Of a DNA stretch of 64,000 nt, positions 23,797-36,500 are shown in pieces. The notes beneath the pieces were generated by a model. That model did no database searches. It was not told where the DNA came from and was given only the letters and a program-made list of their open reading frames with translations. Made by a program: the position numbers and the translations under genes. Position 1 is the first letter of the stretch; the number at the start of each line of letters is the position of its first letter. The stretch covers positions 558,001 to 622,000 of the forward strand of contig JBCAMK010000003.1 in the NCBI GenBank assembly GCA_038503065.1. Reading direction: 5' to 3'. The stretch is from Paragyromitra xinjiangensis (taxonomy: Eukaryota; Ascomycota; Pezizomycetes; Pezizales; Discinaceae).

Positions 23797-24976
23797 CTAT
23801 AGGTCTCCATGCGCAGCTTCTGGAGCCTCTGTATACGCGGCTGCCTCATCATCCGTCTCCTCTTCCGCCTCTTCTTTATCCGACTCGATATCCAAAGCCA
23901 CCCTATTCCTTTTCCTCTTCCCCTCCCCCCCCTCCTCACCCCTTAGTAACATATTCTTAATCCGCAAAACTTGGTTCTCCTGTTCCAGTTTCCGGTTCCG
24001 TCGATCCAGCCTTTCAACCTTCTCTTGCAGGCGGGCGACTGCATCCTGATGTCGGGTCTGGATTCGCTCAAGCTTGTCCTCAAGTCGTATTATCTGTAGG
24101 CTTTTCTCATAGCTCTCGCGCTCGAGGAAATGATGTACAGGAGGTCTAGATTCGTGCTCAGACTGCCGTGGAGGCATAGAGAAGTCAAGGAAACGGCTAA
24201 TTTCAGGATCTTGAGGTTGCTGGGGCCGCGAGGGCCGACGAAAAGTGGAGGGCGATGGGGAGGGGCCAGCGGGAGCAGGAGTGGGTTGGAGATCAGGCTG
24301 TGGAGGTCGGTGTTGAGGTTCCTGCGGAATAACGGGTGAGTGAATAGGCGATCTGGGGGCTGGGTTGAAGCCTTCTTGCTCCATGGAAGAGCCTGCAGGA
24401 GAGAAGGGCGTGAAGGGCCCTGGGGGGAGGAGGTGATGGTGATGGATTGTTGACGATGAGCCCTCACCATTAGGGCGATTAGAGTTGCTGCCCTCCACAG
24501 TCGAGTGTTCACTTTCGTCGATATTGTAAATTTGGTGTCCAGCTTCAATCTCGGCAAGGACTTTCTTGACGAGTTGGACGTCCCAGGGACAACGCGGGTC
24601 GTCGACGGTTTTGATCAGGTTTACGCGCTGGTTCCTGACGGTTCTGAATTAATATTTCTCTTCAATTCTGTATCTCCGTGTGTGGGCGTTTGAGTGCCTA
24701 TATTTCGTGATGGTCTAGGGCTAAACTAACTAACCATTGTTTCTTCAAACTCTCCTGTGGCCGCTTGGTAAAGCTATTATTTTCCGCCCATTTATTGTAC
24801 TCTTTATACACAGTATCCCACTCTCCGAATCCCGTCGGAAGCCGTTCGTGAATGAATTTGATATACGTAAATATTTCGTGATCAGTGAAGTTCTTGGAGC
24901 CAGGCATGCGACCTTTTTTTCGGGATTCTCGAGGAGTGGCTGCATTAGTGCTAGAATCGGCGGTAGCAGCGGACAT
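23797..24976 (-). CDS. DUF6818-like domain protein with coiled coil
   Basis: Two exons, 24976-24735 and 24634-23797, give 359 residues. I chose the CGTCAG acceptor at 24635 because the nearer TTCAG acceptor would create a stop at the junction; the chosen join reads KKQW-NQRVN. Residues about 18-110 resemble the DUF6818/Myb-like fold seen in uncharacterised fungal and oomycete proteins: GRMPGSKNFTDHEIF, ERLPTGFGEWDTVYKEYN, ESLKKQW and DDPRCPWDVQLVKKV, with regularly spaced aromatic residues. The middle is Pro-rich and probably disordered (PPGPFTPFSPAGSS). Residues about 254-312 form a strong heptad coiled coil (LEDKLERIQTRHQDAVARLQ and onward), followed by a basic run (KRKRNR) and an acidic tail. 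DNA binding and dimerisation are inference from this layout. The biological role is unknown. Confidence 0.75.
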
Positions 24977-26566
24977 TTTTATTATCTATTACTTGGTGTT
25001 GTAGACGGCGTGGGCGGCGTGGATGGTGGGGTTGAAGAGGCGTATATACATCGCAGCGCGGAGGAGCAGCTGGGGGGTGGGTGGTGCGGTGTGGTTCGGT
25101 GTGGTTCGAGGGGGGGTTGTTGACCGCGACCGGACGGACCAACAGCTTGTCTCGTAATGCGTTTCGATGGCAGATGGTGACGTTACAGCTACGTCCTTGT
25201 CCCTGCAATCTAATTTTATGCGTGTCCTACTTTAGAATAGTTAGAATACAGAACTATAGAGACAACAATGTAATTGAAGCCAACTACTCCATAAGATATT
25301 ACCAGAACGGATTTTGTAAGCAAAGCCTTAGCAATATTTCTGGTTGTCGCTTGCATGTAGTCTCTTGCGGATATATTCGAAACAATTTACCAGCTACATG
25401 TATGCCCAGGCATCGAAGTACCGATACAGTGAACACGAAATCTCTGGGTTCAATTATGCCAAGAAATTTCTCTCTGGGTCAGTTCATGATGGATCACTCG
25501 GTGTGCGGGGTTAGGTCTAGAATGGTTTGAGGATTAATTGAACTACACTCGTAAACCTCAGAGGATAAAGAAAAAGACAAAGAGGAATATGTTGAAGGTT
25601 TAAAATACGAGGTTACACCCAAGGGGACATATTAAAGAGCAATTGACCTAAAGGTGCTAAGCAGGAGCGTACTAGAGAATCCATAGCATATCTTAATCGT
25701 TACTGCTGGTCTGAACTTACACATAAAGGAGAACCGTGGGCCTTTTTGCTCTGCTTTTAGTAACCACGCTGAAAGGGAAAGTGGGTTCTTGATACTGCAT
25801 AAGCCATCATCCGATATCAATAGTAAAACAGCTCGAGTAACAGTTGCAAATGGCTTCTTTACTTGCTAACAACTGCGGCGGTACATCTTATGTATTAATC
25901 ATTTATTCTTAAATACCCGACGCCGTCACATATTCCCCCCAAGCAATGCCGAACAAAACGGAACGCAAAATCAAATCCCCTCATAAAATATCTGCTAGTA
26001 TCCATCTGCCAGCGAGCCAAGCCAAAACTAAGTCCGTAATAAGCAAAAAAAGAAAGAATGCAAAAAGTTGGAGAACTAGCAAACGAGGAACTGAGTCATA
26101 AAAGAAAGACAAAGCACAAGGGAAAAAAGAAGACTTGAACAGCAAGAACAATACGACCGCCAAACATGAACCGCCAAATTTTTCGTGCCCTTTACCGATA
26201 AAAAGACAAACTGAGCAAAACTAATAACGAGTTGAAAAAGGTGATTTCCCATATAAAGAGCAAGAAGAAACACCCACCGCAGAGCACTCAAAGTATAAGA
26301 ATTGAACAAAGGAAAGGACTGCAAAGAGCTTATATACAGCGAATGGAAAGGAGCCCGAACCCCGGACCCCTCTCGCCCAAAGAAATCATGTTCCCAGCAG
26401 AACGGTGAGTCACGTATCATACCAAAAGCCTCAATACCCGAGAGAAAAGAAAGGTCGATAAAAAAGAAGATAAAAAATGCATAACAGACCGTCTCCCAAT
26501 TCGCCCGAACTACCTGCAAGAAAAAAGGAAAAAAAGAAAATAGTAACCCCTTTCAACGATAGCTAT
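24977..26566. other. Intergenic region, includes cyclase 3' UTR
   Basis: The left part is the promoter of the DUF6818-like gene and is GC-rich near 25000-25140. The right part, about 25950-26566, is purine-rich on the plus strand and should hold the 3' untranslated region of the adenylate cyclase transcript. One TACATGTA palindrome lies at 25395 and a tRNA-Pro-like relic at 26350-26433. I see no protein gene. Confidence 0.45.
26350..26433 (-). pseudogene. tRNA-Pro-like relic
   Basis: On the minus strand this stretch resembles a proline tRNA: a D-arm-like TTTTGGTATGAT, an anticodon-like TTCTTTGGGCGAGAGG (TGG anticodon position), and a B-box-like GGGGTTCGGGCTCC. About 30 extra bases separate the D-arm part from the anticodon part. 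The acceptor strands do not pair and the conserved A of the T-loop is G, so it cannot be a functional tRNA as written. It may be a tRNA pseudogene or the head of a SINE. Confidence 0.35.
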
Positions 26567-29500
26567 TTAGGAGTGAGGTGAAGATGGTGTGGAGTCATCA
26601 TAGTGAGACGGGGTATATGGGATCTCAGTGATACGGCTTGAGGAAGAATTGGAAACATTCTCCCCTCTGCTAGTGCCCATACTCAGACCCAATCTCGACT
26701 CTAATACAGCGAGTATATCTATGAGGGGCGTTGCTGCAGACAAAGAGCTACCCGATTGATCGGATGGGAGGAGTTTTCTCAAAAAGAGGGTTGTCATTGA
26801 GTTCTGTGCCAGTCAATTTTTGAGCTCTACTAGTGATTTAATAGGAAACCAATTCTTACCTCAATACGCGTTATAATATGCTCCAGAAATGGAATTAAAG
26901 CTTCTTCCGAAACCTTTTCACCGTGGTTTCTCAACTTCGTCTTCATATCGAGCGAATGTGCCGTCGCAATCGGTTCACCAGCTGTATTTAGTGTAGAGCA
27001 AAGCATCTCCAACCTCAGCGAGATCTCCCATAAATTCCAAATTTCATCAGGGTCTAAATGCGACTTTGACGTCTCTGGCTTCGGGGCAGAGCGTGAGGTC
27101 GACAAGCGCCCAGCAAGAGATTGAGGATACATCAAGTAAATGAACTCGGGATTCTCCAACCCCTTTAGCTTCCTTGATCCAAGAGCTTTGACCTCGAAGC
27201 CTTGGCTACTTAGTGTCCGGAGCTCTCGAGTAATCGCCCGTGCAATCTCTTCGTCTCCGAAAATATCGTCGGCGGAAAGCATCTGGGAGTCGGAGTACTG
27301 GTATACGTTGACACATCTATTGATTTCAGCCAAGAAATCAGAACTGACGGTTATTTGGCCTCCGTCTGCTTCTGCGCTGATACGAGATGCACGGTTGACT
27401 ATTGGACCGAAGTAATCCATACGACGTGTGATAGGATCAGTCTCGCACACAGGTGCACCCCAATGCATTCCCATCCTCACAGACAATCCACGGTAGATCA
27501 AGTTCCCCTCATCATCATGTACTTCCTTGCAGTGCACCGAGTCCAGGATTTCCGTTGGCCAGGGTGCATCTAGCAAGATTGCCTGAACGCTGAAACACCA
27601 AAGTAGCGCCGAACTCGCGGTTGGGAAACAGACCATGAAAGCGTCGCCTTCTGTCTTGATCTCGTATCCTCCAACAATACGTAGCTGGCGTCGCATAATG
27701 TTGTTGTGGATTTTGATACCAGAACGCATGGCGACAGGATAGGTTTCCCACAGTAATGTGGAATTCTTGATATCAGTGAATACCATAGCAAGATCACCTT
27801 CAGGTGCTTTGACTTCACCGTCAAGACGAGCCAAGCTCTAAAATAGACCCGTTAGTAAGTCGCAAGCAAAACTCGATAGGAGCAAGATATTTACCGAGTC
27901 ATCGGGGATCTCCGTCTTCCCCCTCCTTTTCTGTGCTTTGACAGATTGAAACGACACCTCATCGTTGGGGAAGCTCTGGCCTGGTCCCATGGATATCGAC
28001 TGGGTTCGCATCCGATTTTTTGCCTTCTTAAGGTCCCCAACACCGAGTATCATTACCATAATCTTGTTCGTTGCTCCATACGCCATAGCAATGTCTCGTA
28101 GCTTATGAGCAGCTTTCATCAAATCATCCCGTTCCCCTCGAGCGAGATCCACGGCAGTCTGATAACTGAGATACTCCCAGACCTCTCTACTCGCGATGAT
28201 CAAAAAATCCTCCTGGTCTGAAATCGTAGTCTCGTATATGTGTGGTGCCGCATTGATACTCGGCATGAGATGAAAATATCCAAAGGCGCGTGACACATCG
28301 AGAACATCATTAAGCTTCCCGTTCCTTGATACATATCCTCCCGCCTCCCGAATCCGTTCCAACTCCGCTGTTGCTCCCGGATCGTGCTTCTTGGTTAAGA
28401 TTTTATGGTCGCCGTTCGTCTGCACTAACAAAGCCATGGCATCTCCAACATTGGCGAGATAGAGCTCGTTGTTGTCAATGTAAACCACAGTCGCAACCCC
28501 ACCGGAAGCAAGATCATCCTGGCCAAGCATGGCGGCACTTGGTGCTATCGAACCGCGGTGTGAACCAACGCCGGAAACATTCTTCTCGTCAAAGGTTTGC
28601 ATAGCTACTGTAGCTAACTCTTTATTCAGGTTTAGAAATGCCCTATGCAAAGCTTTCCCCGGCTTTTCGTCTGATCGTAACTTATCTAGTTCTTCTCTTA
28701 GGAAGAATTGCAGCGACTCATGGAGGAACTTTGACACCTTGCTTCCTCCAGTTGATAGAGCTTGACCGTCGAACATACCGATAATGCACTCATTCCGATT
28801 TCCACGGAAGCCGGGAATTACCATGTCGATCATTGACAAGTGTTCACTTCTGCCTAGCGAGTCTGCCATACCATAAGACATCGACCGCACCATTGACCCC
28901 GAAAGACGGACTCTACGATCCTCTGTCTGATCAGGAACATTAGGAATCGTTAATGTAACGTCCATAAGACCAAGCACCCGAAGTTTCGAAAGCTGGCTAA
29001 AATCTGTGATACTACGCTCACGCCCAGAGTCCGACCCATTTCGATTCGGTTTGATCTCCAGACGTTTATTCCCAGAAAGGTTCAAGTACTTTAAGTCAAG
29101 ATTCCAATTCCTGTAAAACGCGTTAGCGAAAATGTTATCTTGTTGTGGCACAGATAGTGAGCGGAAAGAATACTAACCAATTCCAGTCATACGGCCAATT
29201 TGAAATATTATACTTCAGAGAGTTGCTTCCAACATCTAACACTAAAAGTTTCCTTACCTTTCCTAGTTCTGCCGGCAACGTGTAGAATTTATTCGAATTG
29301 ATATACAACACATTCAGCGCACTAACATGCTCAAGATCCTCTGCTGGTAAGCTCGTTAACTCGTTCCCAGAGAGATAGAGTTCATTCAGCGAAACCATCC
29401 TACTAAGGGCTCTGGATGGAATGTCGTATATCTCGTTATAGGAAAGGTTCAGCACTCTCAAATCTGTGAGCAGAGACAACTGCTCAAAAACCTCATCCGA

Positions 29501-32500
29501 CAGCTTATTATCCGCAAGATATAGATACCGTAAGCTAAACGCAAAAGTGTTTGCAATACGGCTTGAAGCTGCTGAATCTTTCCTCGACCCCTGGGTTGAT
29601 GCGGCTGTGCCATGCTCTGATCCCGCTTTCGATATCACGGACGCTTTCCTTCCGCCAGGCACGGGAAGAGAGATCACCGAACTTTTTCTACCGCTACCAC
29701 CAGGCGAGCCCCCCACACTTAACAACCCCCCTGAAGTTTGCGAAGGCCTTCTTTGCTCATTTGTCTTTACCAGCTCTTCCTCCTTCTCCTTGTCTTTTAC
29801 CGAAATTGTGGTAGCATCTATTGGTGGTGAAGTTGAGGTGGGGGCCGAGATGGGCTTCGGGAACTCCTTTAGGATGTTGGAAGATAAATTCAAGGTCTTC
29901 AAATTCACTAACTGCCAGAGCTCCCCAGGAAGCGCCTTCAGGTTATTGTCATGCAGATCCAGATATTTCAATTCTGTAAGCTGTCCGATTTCTTTAGGCA
30001 AGGATGCAAGCTCATTGTTGAAGCAACTCATGTGTTCCAACTTCTTCAACTTCCCAATCTGAGGTGGGAACGAGACGATGTGATTCTTATCGAGTACGAG
30101 TTTTTCCAGGTTCGGCAGTCTCTCAAAAATCGTCTCATTTAGGGCCGCAATTTTCCCGTTCGAAAGATTTAAAAGTTTTAGTGTTGGCATAGCCGCTGGG
30201 AGGTTGAACCTTGTGACAGGGTTTGAATTCAAATGCAAAGCACGGAGTTTGGTAAAGTTGTTTTGGAAACAAGTAACCGCATTATGACCGGCGATTACAA
30301 GCTCTAATCTAGGTAGCTCTGACACAACGTCAATATTATGTAGGCTGTTGAATCGAATATCCAGTTCCTTCAACGAGCCCAACATCGAAAATGTTGGCGT
30401 AAGCGGGCCAGACAGACGATTGTTGGTCGCCGTAAGGCGCTCCAGAGCCGAGAGCTGGCCAATCTCCAACGGAAAATTTTTGATCATGTTGAAGGAAATG
30501 TCGAGATCAACTAAAGTTACCAATTCACAAATGAATGTCGGGAGATGGGTTAGGTAGTTGGAGGAGATGTTCAAACTCCGAAGACTCTTAAATCGACTGA
30601 AACACTCTGGCAAGGCTCTAAGTCGGTTATTTGCCATCTTTAAGGCGACCAGCGATGCATGATTCTCTAACGAAACGCTGTCCAATTCCAGTAAACGATT
30701 ATTCGAAATATCCAAGTACGTTAATCGGGACGCTGCGGAAATACTGGATGGAAGTTTCTCAACCTCGTTGCCTTGAAATTCGATCTTCCTCAAATTGACA
30801 CACTGCTGAATAAAATCTGTCGGAATGTTGAGGGAGAGGTTGCGCGAGAGATTCAACGAGATGATTTCAGGGGCTTTATGGTAAAGGGTAATCGGAATCG
30901 CCAGAAGATTACGTCCTTGAAGGTCAACATGGCTGAACTTCTGCAGCTTACCAAGGCCGGGATCTTGATCCTGTAGAGAAGGGTAATTGTTAGTAACTTC
31001 ACTTTTGTCTACCAAATGGGGGGCTTCATTCGTTCTGGGAGACTCTATGAGCGAAAGAAATGATACCCGCATACCAAAGAATAGCCACCCATTCGAGACA
31101 TCATGAAAGTAAAACGGCACAAGTAACCATGATCTTCCCGCCCTATCTCTTCTAGGTGATCCTCTTCGGTATAGCCAGCCTGCTCCAATAAACGCTTTTG
31201 TATCTTCAAGGGCCTTTCATTAGGCCCAAGGATACGTAAAAGGCCGTTCTTCTTCATAACGATTTGGTAATTCTTTAGGTCGTCTTGCAAGAAAGATTTC
31301 CGGCCTAGTAAATGCAATACCTCCGTTACAGACGCCTGAAGCCTGCAGGATAGTGTTGCAAATGTTGAGTCCGCTCGAAATACCCGAATGCAATACTAAC
31401 AAGAAGTGAGCCCTCACACTTTCGAACCGGCCCGTTTCACAAAATTCTCTAAAATAAATACCTGCACATCTTCTACTTCATCCCCTTCTTCTTCTCCCGA
31501 CTTTTCGATAATCTCCCCAGGATTCCTTGAGTCCCAGCTCTCGGGCGGCTTCCAAGTGATATCAGCTCCTACTGGAGGTGTTTTCTCCTGATTTTCCCAC
31601 AAGAATGAAGTACCAGGCCCAGGCTCTGCGGACAGCGCACCAGGTGCCTTTACAACACCATGAAGATTCGTAAGATCCGTGTCAAGCTCGAACTCAGTTC
31701 CTCGCTTTTCAGAGTCTTTCGTACGGCCCCGGCGGCTAAGAACCAAATCTCTCCTCGATTCAGGCCCCTCATACGAAACTCCTCGTTTTGCAGCACCTAC
31801 TCTCCCATGAATATCAGGTGTCCTACCAAGCATTCGCTTGCGTTGCTGCATTACTTCTACCGGGGCATATTCAAGTGAGCGAGGGTTCACAAACTCGTTA
31901 CCACTGACATTTGAAGGTCTTTTAGGAGTCACATGAACCGGCGAAATACCGCTCGCAGCCACAGTTATTGGTTCAGAACTCTCCCCCTTAGGCAACTTCC
32001 CCCTCGTCGGAGGGGAACTCCCCTTTTCGGAATCAGGTTGGCCTTCTTTTTCTTTTTTCCATATCTTACCCCACAAAGATGATTTCGTCTTCTGAAAATT
32101 CTCGCCGGGAGATTTAGGTGGGTTATTAGATAAGGAGCTGGCTATGGAAGGAGTTGGCGATCCAGGCCGTATCAACCTAGTCTGCGACGAATGTGAGGAT
32201 GCGGTCCCGTCCAAGTGTAGCCTAAGACCTTTTCGATAATCGTGATTCGTCAATCCGTGCAATGATAGGGATTCTTTGTGTGCTGATGATGGTCGAGGAG
32301 GTAACTCCTTATCAAGTCCCTTGTCTCCACCCCTATCTCTATCCCTATTTTTACGATGGAGGTGTAGCCTATGAGAATGGGAAGAGGTTGAGCTTTGATC
32401 TTCTCGTTCAAATCTGCGCTCGTCGATTGCAATTGGAGCATCGTGTACAGGAGCATCACCAAGCCGACGTATGTCCTACAGTAAAATTGATCTTAGATTC

Positions 32501-33517
32501 CCGCTACCTGAATTCACATGCAATTTCACAATTTAGCAGCTTACCTCCGGGTCCTGGTACAGGAATGGAACCACATCCGAGGAAGGCATCGGCGTCCGAG
32601 GTCGCGAGTTTGTAGGGGTAGTGGGCCTAGGGAAACCGTAGTGCGAGCGAGGCGTAGTATTCGGTGGTAACGAGGATTCTGAAGAACCAGGACTCTCCGT
32701 AGCATTATCACCATCACCGAAGATCTTCTTCATGAAAGATCTTCCTATGGAAGATTTTGATCCTGTAGATGAAGCATTGGTGACTACAGAGGCAACTGAC
32801 GGCCTACGGTCATCCGCGGGGAAATAACCATCCGACACCCGATCCCCAGATGATGGGGCGGTGCCAGGTCGCAACGGAGGCGAAAGCTGGTATTGCTCGT
32901 GAGGATTCTGAGTATGCTGTGAATGGTTGTCAAAAGCAAAGCTCCCATTCAAGAAGCTTGTGGGCGGCGTGGAAGCAGATCCGTTCATAGGCGAATTGGC
33001 CTGTGATGGGGGATTCTGACGAAGAATGAAGGGAGGAGTCTGAAGAACCGAGAGCTCACGGCGATGATCACCCATGATCGCACCAGCGTTTGGCGAAGAC
33101 AAAGGGGGGGAGTGGGCAATGGAACCGGGAGAAACGTTTGATTCCCCGCCAAATCTATAGACCCAGGAAGTGATGCGGATAGCCGCAACAACATCGCGTC
33201 AGCACTTAAGGCATCGTGACCAAGACCAGATAACTAAACTCTCGCCACAGCTCAAGCTCAAACCACATCCGCCTCACGGAAAAGCGAAGGGAAGAAACAA
33301 CACATATAAATTCTATCTGGGGAATGAAAGACAAGAGCTGTAAAACAAAAATTGAAGAACAAATAAAAGTAAAATGCACCCACTTGCGAGGTCTTGCAGG
33401 AACTTGGATAGGATTCCGAGTTCCCTGCGGCATTGAAATATCCCCGTAGCGCGATGAATTCAATGAATGGTACGAAGTTGCCGAGTTCGTCCGTTTCCGC
33501 TGTTCGTGACGGGTCAT
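26567..33517 (-). CDS. CYR1: Adenylate cyclase (RA, LRR, PP2C, cyclase domains)
   Basis: This peripheral membrane enzyme makes cAMP for the PKA pathway that controls growth, nutrient sensing and development. Eight exons: 33517-33384, 33154-32545, 32475-31462, 31395-31075, 30970-29178, 29110-27895, 27837-26860 and 26803-26567, giving 2100 residues, normal for ascomycete enzymes. Residues 1-586 are low-complexity. Residues 587-693 (exon 4) form the Ras-association domain. A long leucine-rich-repeat array follows from DQDPGLGKLQKFSHVDLQGR through the NWPYDWNWNWNLDLKYLNLS region. Exon 6 then holds the PP2C-like domain (MFDGQ, GVATVVYIDNN). Exon 7 holds the class III catalytic domain, with metal-binding Asp in VFTDIKNST (D1718) and TEGDAFMVCF. 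Every junction is in frame, and the intron before exon 5 has a perfect TACTAAC branch site. The last exon is a short Ser-rich tail. All catalytic motifs look intact. Confidence 0.96.
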
Positions 33518-36500
33518 GATGTGTGATGCGTGGTAATGCGCTCTCTCCGCCAGGAGGGGCCTTCGGAAGAGAGGAGGGGGTATGAGGTGGAGTTTCTATC
33601 AGAGGACTCAACCACCGCACACGTAAAAACAGCAATATCCCTTGCCTTGCACTACTACTCGTACTTTCTCGTTTCCTAAACCCGTCACCGTCCTCTGTAT
33701 TTTCTTCCTGCTGTGTCCCACACACGACGTGATAGAAAAGTTGTTTGTAGTCGTTGAACACAGCAACTAATGTACTAAACCGCCATGACACGGCAACGGC
33801 AGCACAGTTTCGGCGATGCTAACGGGTAGATCAAGCGGGAGTGAGGAAGAACGAGGATAGGAAGATGAATCAGGAGCAACAAGGTGCGAAGTGCGAAGAA
33901 GCAAGGTGAAGCGGAAGGGGAGCAGCAAGGCGTGGGGGGGGATGATGATTGGAGACGAACTACAGCTCTCCAAGGCTCGGGGTCTTCGGTGTATCTTTTG
34001 ATGATATTCCTGACCACTTCCAACAAATAATCCTTATTTATTTTTTCTGATCTACACCCACGCTCTGAGCAGATGCGTAGATTTTGTGAGGTCGAGGGGA
34101 AGCGAGGGGGCTTTTGCTTGATGCGGCACAACCCCCCCGTCAGGATATTTACAGCGTGGATGTGGGGTTACTAGGCTGAGCAACACGCGAAACGATTGGC
34201 TGCTTACTTCCCCCCCTGCAAGCATCAAACCCAGGAGCTTGGAGTTTCTGCTCTGCTCCAGCTCCTCCCCTCCAAAACACCGTTGGACCCCTCCTACTCG
34301 TCTTCTCCAGATCCTTGGTATGGCACTCCTCGGCAGCTAGCTAAACGCTCTGAAATCTCAGCCCAACAAAAAATCTAAAAGTCCAGAAAAAGACCCACGA
34401 TTCAACGCGCCTTGTCAGATCCTACTATGCTGACGTTGGTCCTTGATCTTATGCATACTCAAAAGTGTATATGCCATTTCCTTGGGCAACGGTTTTGGTT
34501 TACGATTTGGAGTAAGATCCCAAAAATGAGTCGAGTGAGCCTTCACGGATTGACAGGGCCTTGCGTACCGATAAGAATACATATGTAGTTCATCTGTTTC
34601 TGGGATATCGCCGCATAGAGGAGCCGAAAATGCCAGGCACCGATAAAGGATGTCAATTTATCTTGGTGTTCCAGGTTCTTTCCCAATCCAATTTTACTGA
34701 AAGGTTACTGCTACCCAAAAAAGGCAAGATCCGAAAGGGTATTCATCTTTACATGTAGTCTCGCGCCCATGTTCTAGTCGCCCAGATTTTTTTCGATGTT
34801 TGGTGTTTAAAATCTGGATTCTCCCTACACGAAAAAAACGCGTCAACCACCAAAAACAAATAGCGATTTTCCCAAAAAAAAAACTAGAATCGAGACTAGT
34901 TCATCCTAAAGTCCCAACTTCGCATCTTATGCATGTTCCCACAGACCCCGGGGTTAATAACATGAGCCCACCTTTCACCTAGAATTTTGGGCCGGGTGCC
35001 TGGTCGCTAGAAGTACGATCACATCCTTTTCTGGGCACGCATTTACTTTCCTCTTGATACAGGGCTAAGTGCGGGCTTGGAAACCCGCCGGCAGTGCGAC
35101 TAGGCAACAAGAAGGATTAGCAAAAGAGAAGTTCAGGAAAATTGTTCCACAAGATCTTGAACCATTCAACACCCTTTCTCTCAATCTGGGCTAGCCATCT
35201 GTTATTATTTGTTGAAGCTTACGCGATATTCTTACCTACATGTATTACCATCATTTTTATGATTCTAGCCAACAGGACTACATGTAGTCATACGTTATTC
35301 CTGCTGCAACGGAGCTTACAACTCCATAGAAAAGTGAGTCTTTAGTATGACGCCATAATATCTGACATTTAAATCAATTACATACCATGAGGTGTAAGCT
35401 TAGGAGTTGGGCCTAATACCATTGCTTTGCCAAACCTACGATCGATATCAACCTCCGACGCCAGATGCGACAGCAGTCATCTACGCTACTGAGAGGCCTC
35501 ACGAAAGTGAATGGGTAAAAAATTAGTGCGAATTTTGCTATAAGGATGATCGTTGGTTTAGGGAGAGGGTTCTTGAATCTTAATACAATTAAAATCAGGT
35601 AACATGTACGAAGTGCTCGCTAGAAACGCTCAATGATTTGTGGAAGACAGAAATTAGACCTATAAAGCTATTAGTTGTAGGCCGGCTCGGGTATTCGCAT
35701 TCACGGCTTTCAGCTTAGTCCTAGCACCTAGGTGGTATTTAGGGTATACATGTAGTTATTTAAAGTTGCGTCCAACAAGCTCTTGCGGTTTTTAAAGTAC
35801 ATATATATACATATACCGCGATACAACAAGCCGGTGTCATGAACTACATGTACATGTATTCACAAGTGCAAAAAAGAATTGTGTTTTATTATTATTGTAT
35901 AAGATTAAAACAGTACGTCCAAGTCTTTTATCACACCAGCATGATTCAAGTTCAGTTGTGGAATGCATGGCGCACGTGGAGTTGAGGGGTTTACAGTAAT
36001 ATTGTGCATGTGCACGTGTGACACCTCATTACATCGTAGTACTTCAAAAGCAACAACGAGTTTTTTTATGCAGATAGAAAGCAAGAACTTGGTTAAACAT
36101 ATATTGAAGCTCGGTATATGTAAGTTCCGTAGAGAAATACAGTAATACGTACTCTATACGAATCGAATGAATTACAGAGTAAATGATGCCATTTTTGTAT
36201 TTATTATACTACTGAAAATTGTGGTACATACAGCTACGCTTGTTAACCCTTGTAATTGTGCTTCTACTTGTTTAAAGACAGTGGAGACAAATTTGGGCGC
36301 TGGGGTGAAATATAGACTTACTGTTACCATTTTCAGTTATGCAGTCAACGTTAACATACTGTGTATATATTATTATCGTGCGTATTACTCCATCAAAAAA
36401 TACCTAGCCTCTCATGTAGTTTATGTACCACTATCATGGCCTCACTCCTACTCTATAAATCACTCACCGTGCCTAGCAGAGGTCCTTCTGATCACACACG

